64,000 nucleotides of DNA, taken from Psychroserpens sp. Hel_I_66 (GTDB lineage Bacteria; Bacteroidota; Bacteroidia; Flavobacteriales; Flavobacteriaceae). Of the stretch, positions 43,125-51,489 are shown in pieces (positions within the stretch are counted from its first letter, which is position 1; each line of letters starts with the position of its first letter). The stretch spans positions 186,001 to 250,000 of the forward strand of contig NZ_JUGU01000001.1 of NCBI RefSeq assembly GCF_000799465.1. Reading direction: 5' to 3'. The notes beneath the pieces are model-generated. The model ran no database searches and was not told the DNA's origin. It saw nothing but the letters and a program-made list of their open reading frames with translations. The translations under genes were made by a program, and so were the position numbers.

Positions 43125-44144
43125 ATGAATCCACTAATAAAACTTTTTAGAGTAAAAATTTATACCGCTGTATTTTTGTTGGTATTGATGATGTTGGTTG
43201 GTGTGTTTGGTTTTAAAATCATATCAGATTACTCATGGGTAGATGCCATTTACATGACTGTTATAACCATAACGACTGTAGGATTTGGAGAAGTACAGCC
43301 ATTAGATGACAATGCCAAGGTATTTACCATATTCTTGATACTGGCGAGTGTTGTTATTTTGGGTTATGCGATAACTGTGATTACTGAATATATTTTAAGC
43401 AAGAATGATTTTGAAGAACTAAAACAGAAAAAAATGCAAAAAAAAATTGATAGCTTCAAAGACCATATCATTATTTGTGGCTATGGAAGAAACGGAAAAC
43501 AAGCTGCCAAAAAACTACTGGCTTACGATAAATCCTTTGTAGTAATCGAAAAGGATAAGGAGCTTATGGATAAGTTTCAAAGTGATGAGATTCCATTTGT
43601 TTTAGGGAACGCCAATGAAGATGAAGTATTACAGCAGGCAGGAATTGAAAGTGCAAGCACCATTATTTGTGCATTGCCAAATGATGCAGATAATTTGTTC
43701 GTGGTGCTTTCCGCAAGGCAAATTAATAGTAAGCTTAATATTATAAGTCGTGCTTCCCAAGAAACATCCTATCAAAAATTAAAACTTGCAGGCGCAAATA
43801 ATGTGATTTTACCAGATAGAATTGGAGGAGACCATATGGCATCCTTGGTGGTAGTTCCAGATTTGATAGAGTTTATAGATAACCTTTCAATAGTTGGAGA
43901 AACAAATATAAACATTGAGGAAATCCCTATTGAGAAATTATATGATGCCACTAATCCTAAAACGATTAGAGATTTAGACCTCAGACAAAAAACTGGGTGC
44001 AACGTGATTGGTTTTAAGTCAAGCGATGGTGAATATATTGTAAATCCGGAAGCAGATTTAAAATTGATACCCAATTCAAAAATCATTGTTTTAGGACGTC
44101 CAGAACAGATTCAAAAACTCAATTCGCTTTACGATATCAATTAG
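43125..44144 (+). CDS. potassium channel with TrkA-type RCK domain
   Basis: 339 residues. Two membrane helices (TAVFLLVLMMLVGVFGF, 14-30, and FTIFLILASVVILGYAITVI near 67) surround the pore with selectivity filter TVGFG (51-55). A TrkA-N/RCK nucleotide-binding domain follows (IIICGYGRNGKQAAKKL near 113, with FVLGNANEDEVL near 160) and a TrkA-C-like domain at the end. This is the MthK/Kch type of ligand-gated K+ channel. It is translated from the same unit as PspC and DUF2851. Confidence 0.93.
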   Translation: MNPLIKLFRVKIYTAVFLLVLMMLVGVFGFKIISDYSWVDAIYMTVITITTVGFGEVQPLDDNAKVFTIFLILASVVILGYAITVITEYILSKNDFEELKQKKMQKKIDSFKDHIIICGYGRNGKQAAKKLLAYDKSFVVIEKDKELMDKFQSDEIPFVLGNANEDEVLQQAGIESASTIICALPNDADNLFVVLSARQINSKLNIISRASQETSYQKLKLAGANNVILPDRIGGDHMASLVVVPDLIEFIDNLSIVGETNINIEEIPIEKLYDATNPKTIRDLDLRQKTGCNVIGFKSSDGEYIVNPEADLKLIPNSKIIVLGRPEQIQKLNSLYDIN

Positions 44145-44238
44145 ATCAAATTTCTTTTAACAAGTGGTTTTTTTAAAAAGTCGTTTTTTTTTAGCATCTT
44201 GTGACATTAATTTTAACTAACTAATTAAATTTCATACA

Positions 44239-45930
44239 ATGAAGAAACATCTTCTTTCAATTTTTGCACTAATCTTACCAATTTTAACCTTTGCTCAAGA
44301 GAGTACTTCAGAAAAAATTGATGCCACTTTTAAGGAATATACAGGGTGGTTTGTTGAAGGTATTTTTTATGAGATTCCATTTACAGATACATTTCAAATC
44401 CCATGGGTATTGATTGTATTGATTGGAGGTGCACTCTATTTTACGATCTATTTTAAGTTTATCAATTTTACAGGATTCAAAACCGCTATTCAAGTAGTAA
44501 GAGGTAAATATGAGGATATAGAAAAGCATGGTGTTGATAAGTTATATGGTGATCAAGCACTAGCTGGAACTGTTTCTAATAACGCTAATGATAATAATAT
44601 AGGTGATGATGCTTCAGTATATGGAGACCAAACACCAGGTGGTGACGTTTTTGAGACCATTAGAGATGAGGGAGCAGATGGGGAAGTATCACACTTTCAA
44701 GCATTAACAGCTGCATTGTCTGCAACCGTTGGACTTGGTAATATAGCAGGTGTAGCAGTAGCATTGTCTATTGGTGGACCAGGAGCTACATTCTGGATGA
44801 TCGTTGCTGGGCTTTTAGGTATGGCATCTAAATTTGCAGAATGTACTTTAGGTGTAAAATACAGAGATGTTGGTGAAGATGGTACCGTTTACGGTGGACC
44901 AATGTACTACCTAACAAAAGGACTAAAAGAAAAAGGTGCTGGCGGATTTGGGAAATTCTTAGCTGTAATATTTGCAATCTTCGTAATTGGAGGTTCATTT
45001 GGTGGTGGTAATATGTTCCAGGCCAATCAAGCAGCAGCTCAGTTCACCAAATTATTCAATCTTACTGGAGAAAATGCAGGTCTCTTTTTTGGTTTAGGTA
45101 TGGCAGTATTGGTTGCTATTGTAATTATTGGAGGTATTAAGAGAATTGCCTCTGTAACAGAAAAAGTAGTGCCATTTATGGCAGGTATTTATGTGCTTGC
45201 TGCCTTAATAATATTGTTTGCAAACTTCACGCTTATTGATGACGCCTTTGCAGCAATCTTTAATGGAGCATTTACTCCTTTAGCAGGATTAGGTGGTGTG
45301 ATAGGAGTAATGATACAAGGGATTCGTCGTGGAGCATTCTCTAACGAAGCTGGAGTTGGATCTGCAGCAATCGCGCACTCTGCAGTACGTACAAAATACC
45401 CAGCAAGTGAAGGGATCGTTGCTTTATTAGAGCCATTTGTAGATACTGTTGTCATTTGTACAATGACCGCTTTAGTCATTGTAATTACAAACTTTGACGG
45501 TGGTTTTATGGAGTATGGAGTAAAAGTTACAGAAGGTGTAGAATTAACTGCTACAGCTTTTGATACGGTAATACCACATTTCTCAATTGTATTAACCATT
45601 GCAGTTATTTTATTTGCATTTAGTACAATGATCTCATGGTCTTACTATGGGATGCAAGGTTGGATTTTTCTCTTCGGAAAAGGTAAAATCACAGATTTAG
45701 TTTACAAGTTCTTGTTCTTGGTATTTGTTGTTGTTGGTGCCTCAATTAGTTTGGGAGCAGTAATTGACTTTTCAGATGCGATGATCTTCGCAATGGTAGT
45801 TCCAAATATTATAGGTGTAGTGATACTATCGCCTGTAATTAGAAAAGAACTTAAAAAATACATGAATGCCATTAATAAAAAAGAAGAAGCTATAGATGAT
45901 GGAGCTATAGATTTAACTGATAAAATGTAA
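44239..45930 (+). CDS. alanine/glycine:cation symporter (AGCS family)
   Basis: 563 residues, about 80 longer than classical AGCS members. A cleavable-looking signal segment (residues 1-19) precedes the first transmembrane helix, and the AGCS signature GEVSHFQALTAALSATVGLG (148-167) leads the conserved core, ending near NEAGVGSAAIAHSA. Between the first helix and the core an acidic, Asn-rich insertion (about 91-148) contains two copies of YGDQ (103-106 and 128-131). It likely imports alanine or glycine with Na+. It is a single gene with 94 bp upstream, and the HhH gene follows after 16 bp. Confidence 0.93.
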   Translation: MKKHLLSIFALILPILTFAQESTSEKIDATFKEYTGWFVEGIFYEIPFTDTFQIPWVLIVLIGGALYFTIYFKFINFTGFKTAIQVVRGKYEDIEKHGVDKLYGDQALAGTVSNNANDNNIGDDASVYGDQTPGGDVFETIRDEGADGEVSHFQALTAALSATVGLGNIAGVAVALSIGGPGATFWMIVAGLLGMASKFAECTLGVKYRDVGEDGTVYGGPMYYLTKGLKEKGAGGFGKFLAVIFAIFVIGGSFGGGNMFQANQAAAQFTKLFNLTGENAGLFFGLGMAVLVAIVIIGGIKRIASVTEKVVPFMAGIYVLAALIILFANFTLIDDAFAAIFNGAFTPLAGLGGVIGVMIQGIRRGAFSNEAGVGSAAIAHSAVRTKYPASEGIVALLEPFVDTVVICTMTALVIVITNFDGGFMEYGVKVTEGVELTATAFDTVIPHFSIVLTIAVILFAFSTMISWSYYGMQGWIFLFGKGKITDLVYKFLFLVFVVVGASISLGAVIDFSDAMIFAMVVPNIIGVVILSPVIRKELKKYMNAINKKEEAIDDGAIDLTDKM

Positions 45931-45946
45931 TATCAAACTATAAAAT

Positions 45947-46819
45947 ATGCAATCCCACTTCCAATTTTCTAAAAAACAACGGAGTGGGATTTTTTTATTG
46001 ATAATCATAATTGTCGTTGTTCAATGTGCATATTATCTCATTGATTTTTCTTCGGAAGAAATCAAGACAAACACCAACGATGTTATTAGGTTTCAATCAG
46101 AAATGGATTCCCTGAGATTATCAAAAATTGAAAATTCAAAACCTGTAATATTTCCGTTTAATCCAAATTACATAACCGATTATAAAGGCTATTCTTTAGG
46201 CATGTCCAATGCGGAAATTGATAGACTCCATGCCTTTAGAGAGACAAACCAATGGGTAAATTCTGCACAGGATTTTCAAAAGGTAACCAAAATATCAGAT
46301 TCTCTTTTAAATGTAATCTCGCCATATTTCAAGTTTCCAGACTGGGTAACAAACCCTAAACCAAAAACCAGTTATTCCAATAATTATTCTAACGATTCCA
46401 AACCAAAAACCTTTGCGCAAAAGCAAAACCTCAATACAGCAAGTCCAGCACAGCTGCAAAAAGTATATGGCATAGGTGAGAAATTATCACAACGTATTGT
46501 TGACTATCGCACAAAATATGGAGATTTTATAGCAGATGTGCAATTGCAGGAAGTGTACGGTCTGTCTCCCGAAGTTTTAGAACGAGTGCTAAACGACTTT
46601 ACCGTAAAAGACGCAAAGCCCATCGTGAAAATCAATATCAACAAGGCTTCAATAGAGGACTTAGTGACAATTAAGTACATTGATTATGAAATTGCTCACA
46701 ACATAATTGAGCAAAGAACATTAAGGGAAGGCATTAAAACATTTGACGAATTAACAAAAGTTAAGGATTTTCCTATTAAAAAAAGTGAGATAATTAAGTT
46801 ATATTTGACCTTCGAATAG
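45947..46819 (+). CDS. helix-hairpin-helix (ComEA-like) membrane protein
   Basis: 290 residues. One N-terminal membrane helix (SGIFLLIIIIVVVQCAYYLI, about 13-32) precedes two or three helix-hairpin-helix repeats: LNTASPAQLQKVYGIGEKLS near 163, QLQEVYGLSPEVLERVL near 200 and ININKASIEDLVTIKYIDYE near 229. ComEA proteins bind DNA outside the membrane during uptake in naturally competent bacteria, and such flavobacterial relatives are common but untested. It precedes the acyl-CoA dehydrogenase by 20 bp. Confidence 0.85.
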   Translation: MQSHFQFSKKQRSGIFLLIIIIVVVQCAYYLIDFSSEEIKTNTNDVIRFQSEMDSLRLSKIENSKPVIFPFNPNYITDYKGYSLGMSNAEIDRLHAFRETNQWVNSAQDFQKVTKISDSLLNVISPYFKFPDWVTNPKPKTSYSNNYSNDSKPKTFAQKQNLNTASPAQLQKVYGIGEKLSQRIVDYRTKYGDFIADVQLQEVYGLSPEVLERVLNDFTVKDAKPIVKININKASIEDLVTIKYIDYEIAHNIIEQRTLREGIKTFDELTKVKDFPIKKSEIIKLYLTFE

Positions 46820-46839
46820 AATTTAAGAAAAGACAAATT

Positions 46840-48006
46840 ATGACCAATAGATATTTCACAGAAGAACACGAATTATTCAGACAAAGTTTGAAGGACTTTT
46901 TACAAAAAGAAGTCGTTCCGCACATTGACAAATGGGAGAAAACTGGTCACATAGAACGTTTCATTTGGGAGAAATTTGGTGAGATGGGATTTTTTGGGTT
47001 AGCATACCCAGAAGAATATGGAGGTTTGGATCTCGATTTATTCTACACCGTAATACTGCTTGAAGAACTTCAAAAAATAAATTCAGGAGGTTTCGCAGCA
47101 GCAATTTGGGCACATGCCTATTTAGCAATGACGCACCTCAATAAAGAAGGTGACGAGGCAATCAAACAAAAGTATTTGGCACCAAGTATCACAGGTGAGA
47201 AAATAGGATGTCTTTGCATCACAGAACCTTTTGGAGGTAGTGACGTTGCAGGAATGCGCACAACCGCAGTTAAGGAAGGTGATACATATGTCATCAATGG
47301 TTCTAAAACATTTATAACTAATGGTGTGTATAGCGATTACTTAGTAGTTTGCGCAAAAACGACTCCAGAACTCGGTAACAAAGGGATTAGCATATTTGTA
47401 ATGGATCGCGATACTCCGGGAATTTCAGCAACCAAATTAGATAAACTAGGTTGGAGAGCATCAGATACTGGTGAAATTGCATTTGATAACGTCAAAATTC
47501 CAGCTTCAAACTTAATGGGAGAAGAGAATAAAGGCTTTCCATACATCATGCAACATTTCGCTTTAGAGCGTTTAATAATGGGAATCAATGCCCATGCGAG
47601 AGCAGAATTCGCATTGGATTATGCAAAACAATATATGAGTGAGCGTTATGCATTTGGCAGATCAATCGATAAATTCCAGGCATTGAGACATACCTTTGCA
47701 GATTGTTATGCAGATATGATTATGTGTAAGGAATTTAATTATGCCATCGCAGATCGTCTCAATAATGGGGAATATGTGGTAAAGGAAGCCACTATTTCTA
47801 AATTGCGCTCAACAAAAATGTCAGACGAGGTCATATACCAAACACTTCAATTTCTAGGTGGTTACGGTTATATGGAAGAATATCCAATGGCAAGATTATT
47901 GCGTGATAGTAGATTGGGACCAATTGGTGGAGGTACCTCTGAGATTCTTAGAGAAATCATCGCTAAAATGGTAATAGACGATAAAGATTATAAACCAGCA
48001 ACATAA
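46840..48006 (+). CDS. acyl-CoA dehydrogenase
   Basis: 388 residues with the full acyl-CoA dehydrogenase fold: FAD-contacting CITEPFGGSDVAGMRTTAV near 124, KTFITNG near 156, and the C-terminal FLGGYGYMEEYPMARLLRD near 345. At the position where medium-chain enzymes carry the catalytic Glu (YEGT) this protein has IGGGTSE. A Glu in ARAEFALD near 252 takes the place used in long-chain and isovaleryl-CoA dehydrogenases. It oxidises an acyl-CoA to the enoyl-CoA with electrons passed to ETF; chain length or branch preference is open. Confidence 0.92.
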   Translation: MTNRYFTEEHELFRQSLKDFLQKEVVPHIDKWEKTGHIERFIWEKFGEMGFFGLAYPEEYGGLDLDLFYTVILLEELQKINSGGFAAAIWAHAYLAMTHLNKEGDEAIKQKYLAPSITGEKIGCLCITEPFGGSDVAGMRTTAVKEGDTYVINGSKTFITNGVYSDYLVVCAKTTPELGNKGISIFVMDRDTPGISATKLDKLGWRASDTGEIAFDNVKIPASNLMGEENKGFPYIMQHFALERLIMGINAHARAEFALDYAKQYMSERYAFGRSIDKFQALRHTFADCYADMIMCKEFNYAIADRLNNGEYVVKEATISKLRSTKMSDEVIYQTLQFLGGYGYMEEYPMARLLRDSRLGPIGGGTSEILREIIAKMVIDDKDYKPAT

Positions 48007-48069
48007 ATTTTTTTCTTCGGAAAATATAACACCAAACTGTTCCCTCGCAATTAAATAAGAACACGTAGT

Positions 48070-49497
48070 ATGGTCAATAAAAATGTAAAACAGCTTTTAA
48101 TTTTTCTCGCAATTTGCGTATCAAGTTTAGGATTTTCCCAAATAGAATTGAAAAACAAGATTGTAGATTTTAGTACCTTGATGCCAATCGAAAGTGCGAG
48201 CATTTATGTAAAAAACACAACAATTGGTACAGTAAGTAATTCCGATGGACGATTTTTACTTCAAGTACCACAAGAGTTTGCAACAGATACGTTGATTATA
48301 TCTTCAATAGGTTTCAAAAGTTTTAAAGTACCGGTAAATGAGTTTGATAATTCTGCGGAAATTTACTTGGATGCAGATGTCGCTTCACTAGATGAAATAG
48401 TCCTAGTGGCAGAAACACGCCCAAAAACAGGAAACGAAATCGTACTCAAGGCAATGCAAAAGCTGGAAGTTAATTTACCAGATTCCTCATACATTCAAAA
48501 AGGTTTTCTTCGACACAAAGAGCGAAATAAGATAGAATTTAAATGGCTTATAGAAAGTGCGATCACAGTTTATGATTCTGGATATGGCTCTAATAGCGCA
48601 GAGTATTTAAAAGTGAACGTTGACCAAATGCGTAAGAGTTATGATCTTAGGGATGTGGACAGTATTTTCTCCTATGTGTCCTATAAAAATCAAAATTCAT
48701 TTAAAAACAGATTAAAGCCAAAAGATGTTAGAAGAAGTCAATTAAAAACCGAAGAGCTTGTAAAATCCATCAAATGGAATGACAATAGAGTAAACGGACT
48801 TCAAAACATATTTCAAGGCAAATTAAACTTGTTGCGTAATGCCAACGATGCAAAAGCTTTGTTTGGAGAGAATATCTTAGACAAGCACCAATTTGAACTC
48901 GACACAATACTTGTTGATAACGACCGCAAGATCTATAAAATTAAAATTTCAGAAAGCAAAGACCTTGTCGATCTGGAAACTAAAGGCATATTCAATGCAG
49001 GCTATGCTGCCAACGGGTGGTTGTACATTTATTATGATAACTACGCCATTAAAAAAATAGAGTATGAGCTTGTTGCAGCTTCCGAAGCACAAAAAGTAAG
49101 AAGTAAGCGACTGTTTGATACGCAAGTGAATCATAAATTGGTGATGACCTATATGGAGTATCAAGATAAAATGTATCCTAACTATATATATTACGAAACT
49201 CCAAAACTTGTTAATGTAGGTTTCAAGTCTGACGAAAAAGTTACAGATGAAGAGAAAGAGCGTTATAATAAAGAAGAGCGATATTACTACACGGTTCAAG
49301 AGATTTTATTTTCTGAAATTATATTGGATAAAGAGACCATCCAAATGGCAATGGATAAAGAGTGGGATATGGATATCTTTTCTCCAAAACCATATGACAA
49401 GTCGTTCTGGAAAAACTACAATATTCTTTTAGAAAGCGAAGAAGATGAAAAGCTTATTGGGGACCTGAGCAGAAAAGCGTCGCTTTATAAAGATTAA
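48070..49497 (+). CDS. exported protein with carboxypeptidase-regulatory-like domain
   Basis: 475 residues. A signal peptide ends at FSQ near 24. A CarboxypepD_reg-like beta-sandwich (KIVDFSTLMPIESASIYVKN near 31, then NSDGRFLLQVP) covers about 27-110. The remainder is a long beta-rich domain without a membrane barrel (LVVVAETRPKTG-type link, then YIYYDNYAIKKIEYELVA near 317). Many flavobacterial proteins of this layout exist with unknown function, probably in the periplasm or outer membrane. It follows the dehydrogenase after 63 bp. Confidence 0.8.
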   Translation: MVNKNVKQLLIFLAICVSSLGFSQIELKNKIVDFSTLMPIESASIYVKNTTIGTVSNSDGRFLLQVPQEFATDTLIISSIGFKSFKVPVNEFDNSAEIYLDADVASLDEIVLVAETRPKTGNEIVLKAMQKLEVNLPDSSYIQKGFLRHKERNKIEFKWLIESAITVYDSGYGSNSAEYLKVNVDQMRKSYDLRDVDSIFSYVSYKNQNSFKNRLKPKDVRRSQLKTEELVKSIKWNDNRVNGLQNIFQGKLNLLRNANDAKALFGENILDKHQFELDTILVDNDRKIYKIKISESKDLVDLETKGIFNAGYAANGWLYIYYDNYAIKKIEYELVAASEAQKVRSKRLFDTQVNHKLVMTYMEYQDKMYPNYIYYETPKLVNVGFKSDEKVTDEEKERYNKEERYYYTVQEILFSEIILDKETIQMAMDKEWDMDIFSPKPYDKSFWKNYNILLESEEDEKLIGDLSRKASLYKD

Positions 49498-49614
49498 CCC
49501 ATCAATTCAAAAATCACTTCTAATTTAAAATTTCTATATCTTCGGAATTTAAATATTTTAAATTATTGATAGTTTAGAAGCTGGTATTTTATCAATTTAG
49601 CATTTTTAAACCAT

Positions 49615-49622
49615 TATTTTTG
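49615..49622 (+). promoter_or_regulatory. likely -7 element of the alpha-amylase gene
   Basis: TATTTTTG fits the Bacteroidota -7 form TAnnTTTG. No clear TTTG lies 19 nt upstream. The LacI-type operator begins 13 bp downstream, so transcription would start at its edge. The long 95-bp leader before the ATG is AT-rich. Confidence 0.5.
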
Positions 49623-49634
49623 CGATTTATCAAC

Positions 49635-49650
49635 ACGAAAACGTTTTCGT
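49635..49650. promoter_or_regulatory. LacI-type operator of the alpha-amylase gene
   Basis: ACGAAAACGTTTTCGT is a perfect 16-bp palindrome with a central CG, the form bound by LacI/MalR-type repressors. It differs from the KDG operators (TTAATCGTTTAA core), so another LacI protein, not encoded here, should recognise it. Position just after the -7 element points to repression. Confidence 0.8.
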
Positions 49651-49717
49651 AAACACTTTTGTTTTTATTCTACAGCATATTTGATTAACTTTTTCCTTCA
49701 ACTAAATAAAATCAAAT

Positions 49718-51106
49718 ATGAAAAACCTCAAATTTATTGGCTTAGCAATGGTAATGTCAATGCTTTTCAACTGTGAAAAAGAAGACATCACAACACTAGA
49801 AGAGCCTTCCCAGAACAACCAGATTAAAGAAACAAGTGACACATCTGTGCAGCGCGCAGGACTAAAGCCTATTGGGCAAGGTGTAATGATGCAAGCGTTC
49901 TATTGGGATGTTCCAGGTGGCGGGAACTGGTGGAACACTCTAAATGGAAAAGTAGCAGATTGGAGCAATGCAGGTATAGATGCCATTTGGCTTCCGCCTG
50001 TTTCTAAAGCTCAAAACGGACCTTTCTCAATGGGATATGATCCTTTTGATTATTTTGATTTTGGAGAATACAACCAAATGGGAAGTACAGAAACGCGTTT
50101 TGGGTCCAGAACAGAATTAACTAGAATGATTAACACAGCACACCAAAACGGTTTAAGTGTAATTGCCGATATTGTGATTAACCATAACAGTGGTGGAGAT
50201 AGTGAATCTAACGTTTATACGGGAGGAAATACGTACACAGATTTTAATCCTATGTCTGGTAACTTCTATAGATCATCTGGAGATTTCCACGCAAATAACA
50301 TTCACTCAAATGATAGTGGAATATTTGGAGGTTTTCCAGATTTGTGCCATCATCAAAACTATGTACAGGATTGGTTATGGAAGAATCCAAATAGTGTCGC
50401 AAAATACTATAGAGACGTTATCGGTTTTGACGGTTGGCGTTTTGATTACGTAAAAGGTTTTGAGCCATGGGTCGTAAAAGATTGGAAAAACGAAGTAGGT
50501 GGTTTCTCGGTTGGAGAATATTGGGACAGTAATGTGTCAACCCTAGATTGGTGGACAGGTGCTGCGGAAGTGAGTGCATTTGACTTTGCATGTTACTATA
50601 AAATGAAAGACGCCTTTATGGGTAATAATTTAAATGCACTTAACGACAATATGCTTTGGAAGCAAAATGCCTCTAAAGCAGTAACATTTGTAGCAAATCA
50701 CGACACAGACGAAATTATTAATAATAAAATCTTGGCCTATGCCTATATTTTGACGCATGAAGGTTATCCAACAATATTTTACCGAGATTATGAAGAGTGG
50801 TTAAATAAAGAACGTTTAAATAACCTAATTTGGATTCATAACAATCTCGCAGGTGGCACAACCTCTATACTTCATGTAGATACAGATGAATATGTGGCGA
50901 AAAGAAATGGGTCTGGAGGACCAGGTTTGGTAGTTTACATCAATAATTCAAATACTTGGCAAGAGCGCTGGGTAGAAACAAATTGGTCAAACACCGTTAT
51001 AAAAGATTATACAGGTCATTCAGGTTGGGAGCCAACGACACAATCTGGTAAGTGGGTAAAAATACAAGCCCCACCCAAGAGTTATTCAGTATGGTCGGTC
51101 AAATAA
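49718..51106 (+). CDS. GH13 alpha-amylase, lipoprotein
   Basis: 462 residues. A lipoprotein signal (KFIGLAMVMSMLFNC, Cys19) is followed by an acidic/Ser linker and then an (alpha/beta)8 GH13 domain beginning GQGVMMQAFYWDVPGGGNWW. The catalytic triad is visible as Asp243 (GWRFDYVKG), Glu267 (SVGEYWD) and Asp329 (VANHDTDE). The short C-terminal beta domain ends SYSVWSVK. It cleaves internal alpha-1,4-glucan bonds, probably at the cell surface or in the periplasm. No SusCD genes are adjacent. Expression is probably under a LacI-type repressor through the operator at 49635-49650. Confidence 0.95.
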   Translation: MKNLKFIGLAMVMSMLFNCEKEDITTLEEPSQNNQIKETSDTSVQRAGLKPIGQGVMMQAFYWDVPGGGNWWNTLNGKVADWSNAGIDAIWLPPVSKAQNGPFSMGYDPFDYFDFGEYNQMGSTETRFGSRTELTRMINTAHQNGLSVIADIVINHNSGGDSESNVYTGGNTYTDFNPMSGNFYRSSGDFHANNIHSNDSGIFGGFPDLCHHQNYVQDWLWKNPNSVAKYYRDVIGFDGWRFDYVKGFEPWVVKDWKNEVGGFSVGEYWDSNVSTLDWWTGAAEVSAFDFACYYKMKDAFMGNNLNALNDNMLWKQNASKAVTFVANHDTDEIINNKILAYAYILTHEGYPTIFYRDYEEWLNKERLNNLIWIHNNLAGGTTSILHVDTDEYVAKRNGSGGPGLVVYINNSNTWQERWVETNWSNTVIKDYTGHSGWEPTTQSGKWVKIQAPPKSYSVWSVK

Positions 51107-51119
51107 ATTTATTTTTTTG

Positions 51120-51149
51120 TTGGACATTTTAATTTAGTTTTTATATTTG
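51120..51149 (+). promoter_or_regulatory. promoter of rpsU
   Basis: TTG (51120-51122) and TATATTTG (51142-51149) are separated by 19 nt, matching the Bacteroidota consensus. Transcription would start near 51155, leaving a leader of about 30 nt with a strong Shine-Dalgarno sequence. Confidence 0.7.
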
Positions 51150-51170
51150 CACCCTTAAAAATTCTAAAAG

Positions 51171-51179
51171 AGAGGAGGT
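51171..51179 (+). promoter_or_regulatory. strong Shine-Dalgarno sequence of rpsU
   Basis: AGAGGAGGT stands 8 nt before the ATG at 51188. Other genes in this window lack such a site. In Bacteroidota the anti-Shine-Dalgarno end of 16S rRNA is held away by bS21 and its neighbours, and the rpsU leader is reported to keep a strong site so that only ribosomes lacking bS21 translate it well, giving autoregulation. Confidence 0.9.
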
Positions 51180-51187
51180 TAAGAACT

Positions 51188-51382
51188 ATGTTAATAATTC
51201 CAGTAAAAGAAGGAGAAAATATAGATAGAGCGTTAAAACGTTACAAACGCAAGTTTGTTAAGACAACGGTTAAAAACCAGTTGCAAGAACGCAAGCAATT
51301 TACAAAGCCTTCCGTAGCGCGTAGATCGCAAATTCAAAAAGCACAGTATATTCAAGGTCTTAGAGATCAAGAAACAATATAA
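51188..51382 (+). CDS. rpsU: 30S ribosomal protein bS21
   Basis: 64 residues with the bS21 opening LIIPVKEGENIDRALKRYKR and a very basic C-terminus (KPSVARRSQIQKA). It sits at the platform of the small subunit, where in Bacteroidota it helps sequester the anti-Shine-Dalgarno sequence. Promoter, strong Shine-Dalgarno site and a terminator 22 bp after the stop make this a compact single-gene unit just upstream of xerC. Confidence 0.97.
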   Translation: MLIIPVKEGENIDRALKRYKRKFVKTTVKNQLQERKQFTKPSVARRSQIQKAQYIQGLRDQETI

Positions 51383-51404
51383 TTTGCAAATTAAAATTTG
51401 AAAA

Positions 51405-51434
51405 ATCCTGTTCATATCGAACAGGATTTTTTTT
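51405..51434 (+). terminator. rho-independent terminator after rpsU
   Basis: ATCCTGTTC pairs with GAACAGGAT around a 5-nt loop, followed by a run of eight T residues (51427-51434). Confidence 0.9.
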
Positions 51435-51489
51435 AGAATACTCAATAAAAGATTGTATTTTTATTTTTCACTTCGGAAAATTATAAAGC

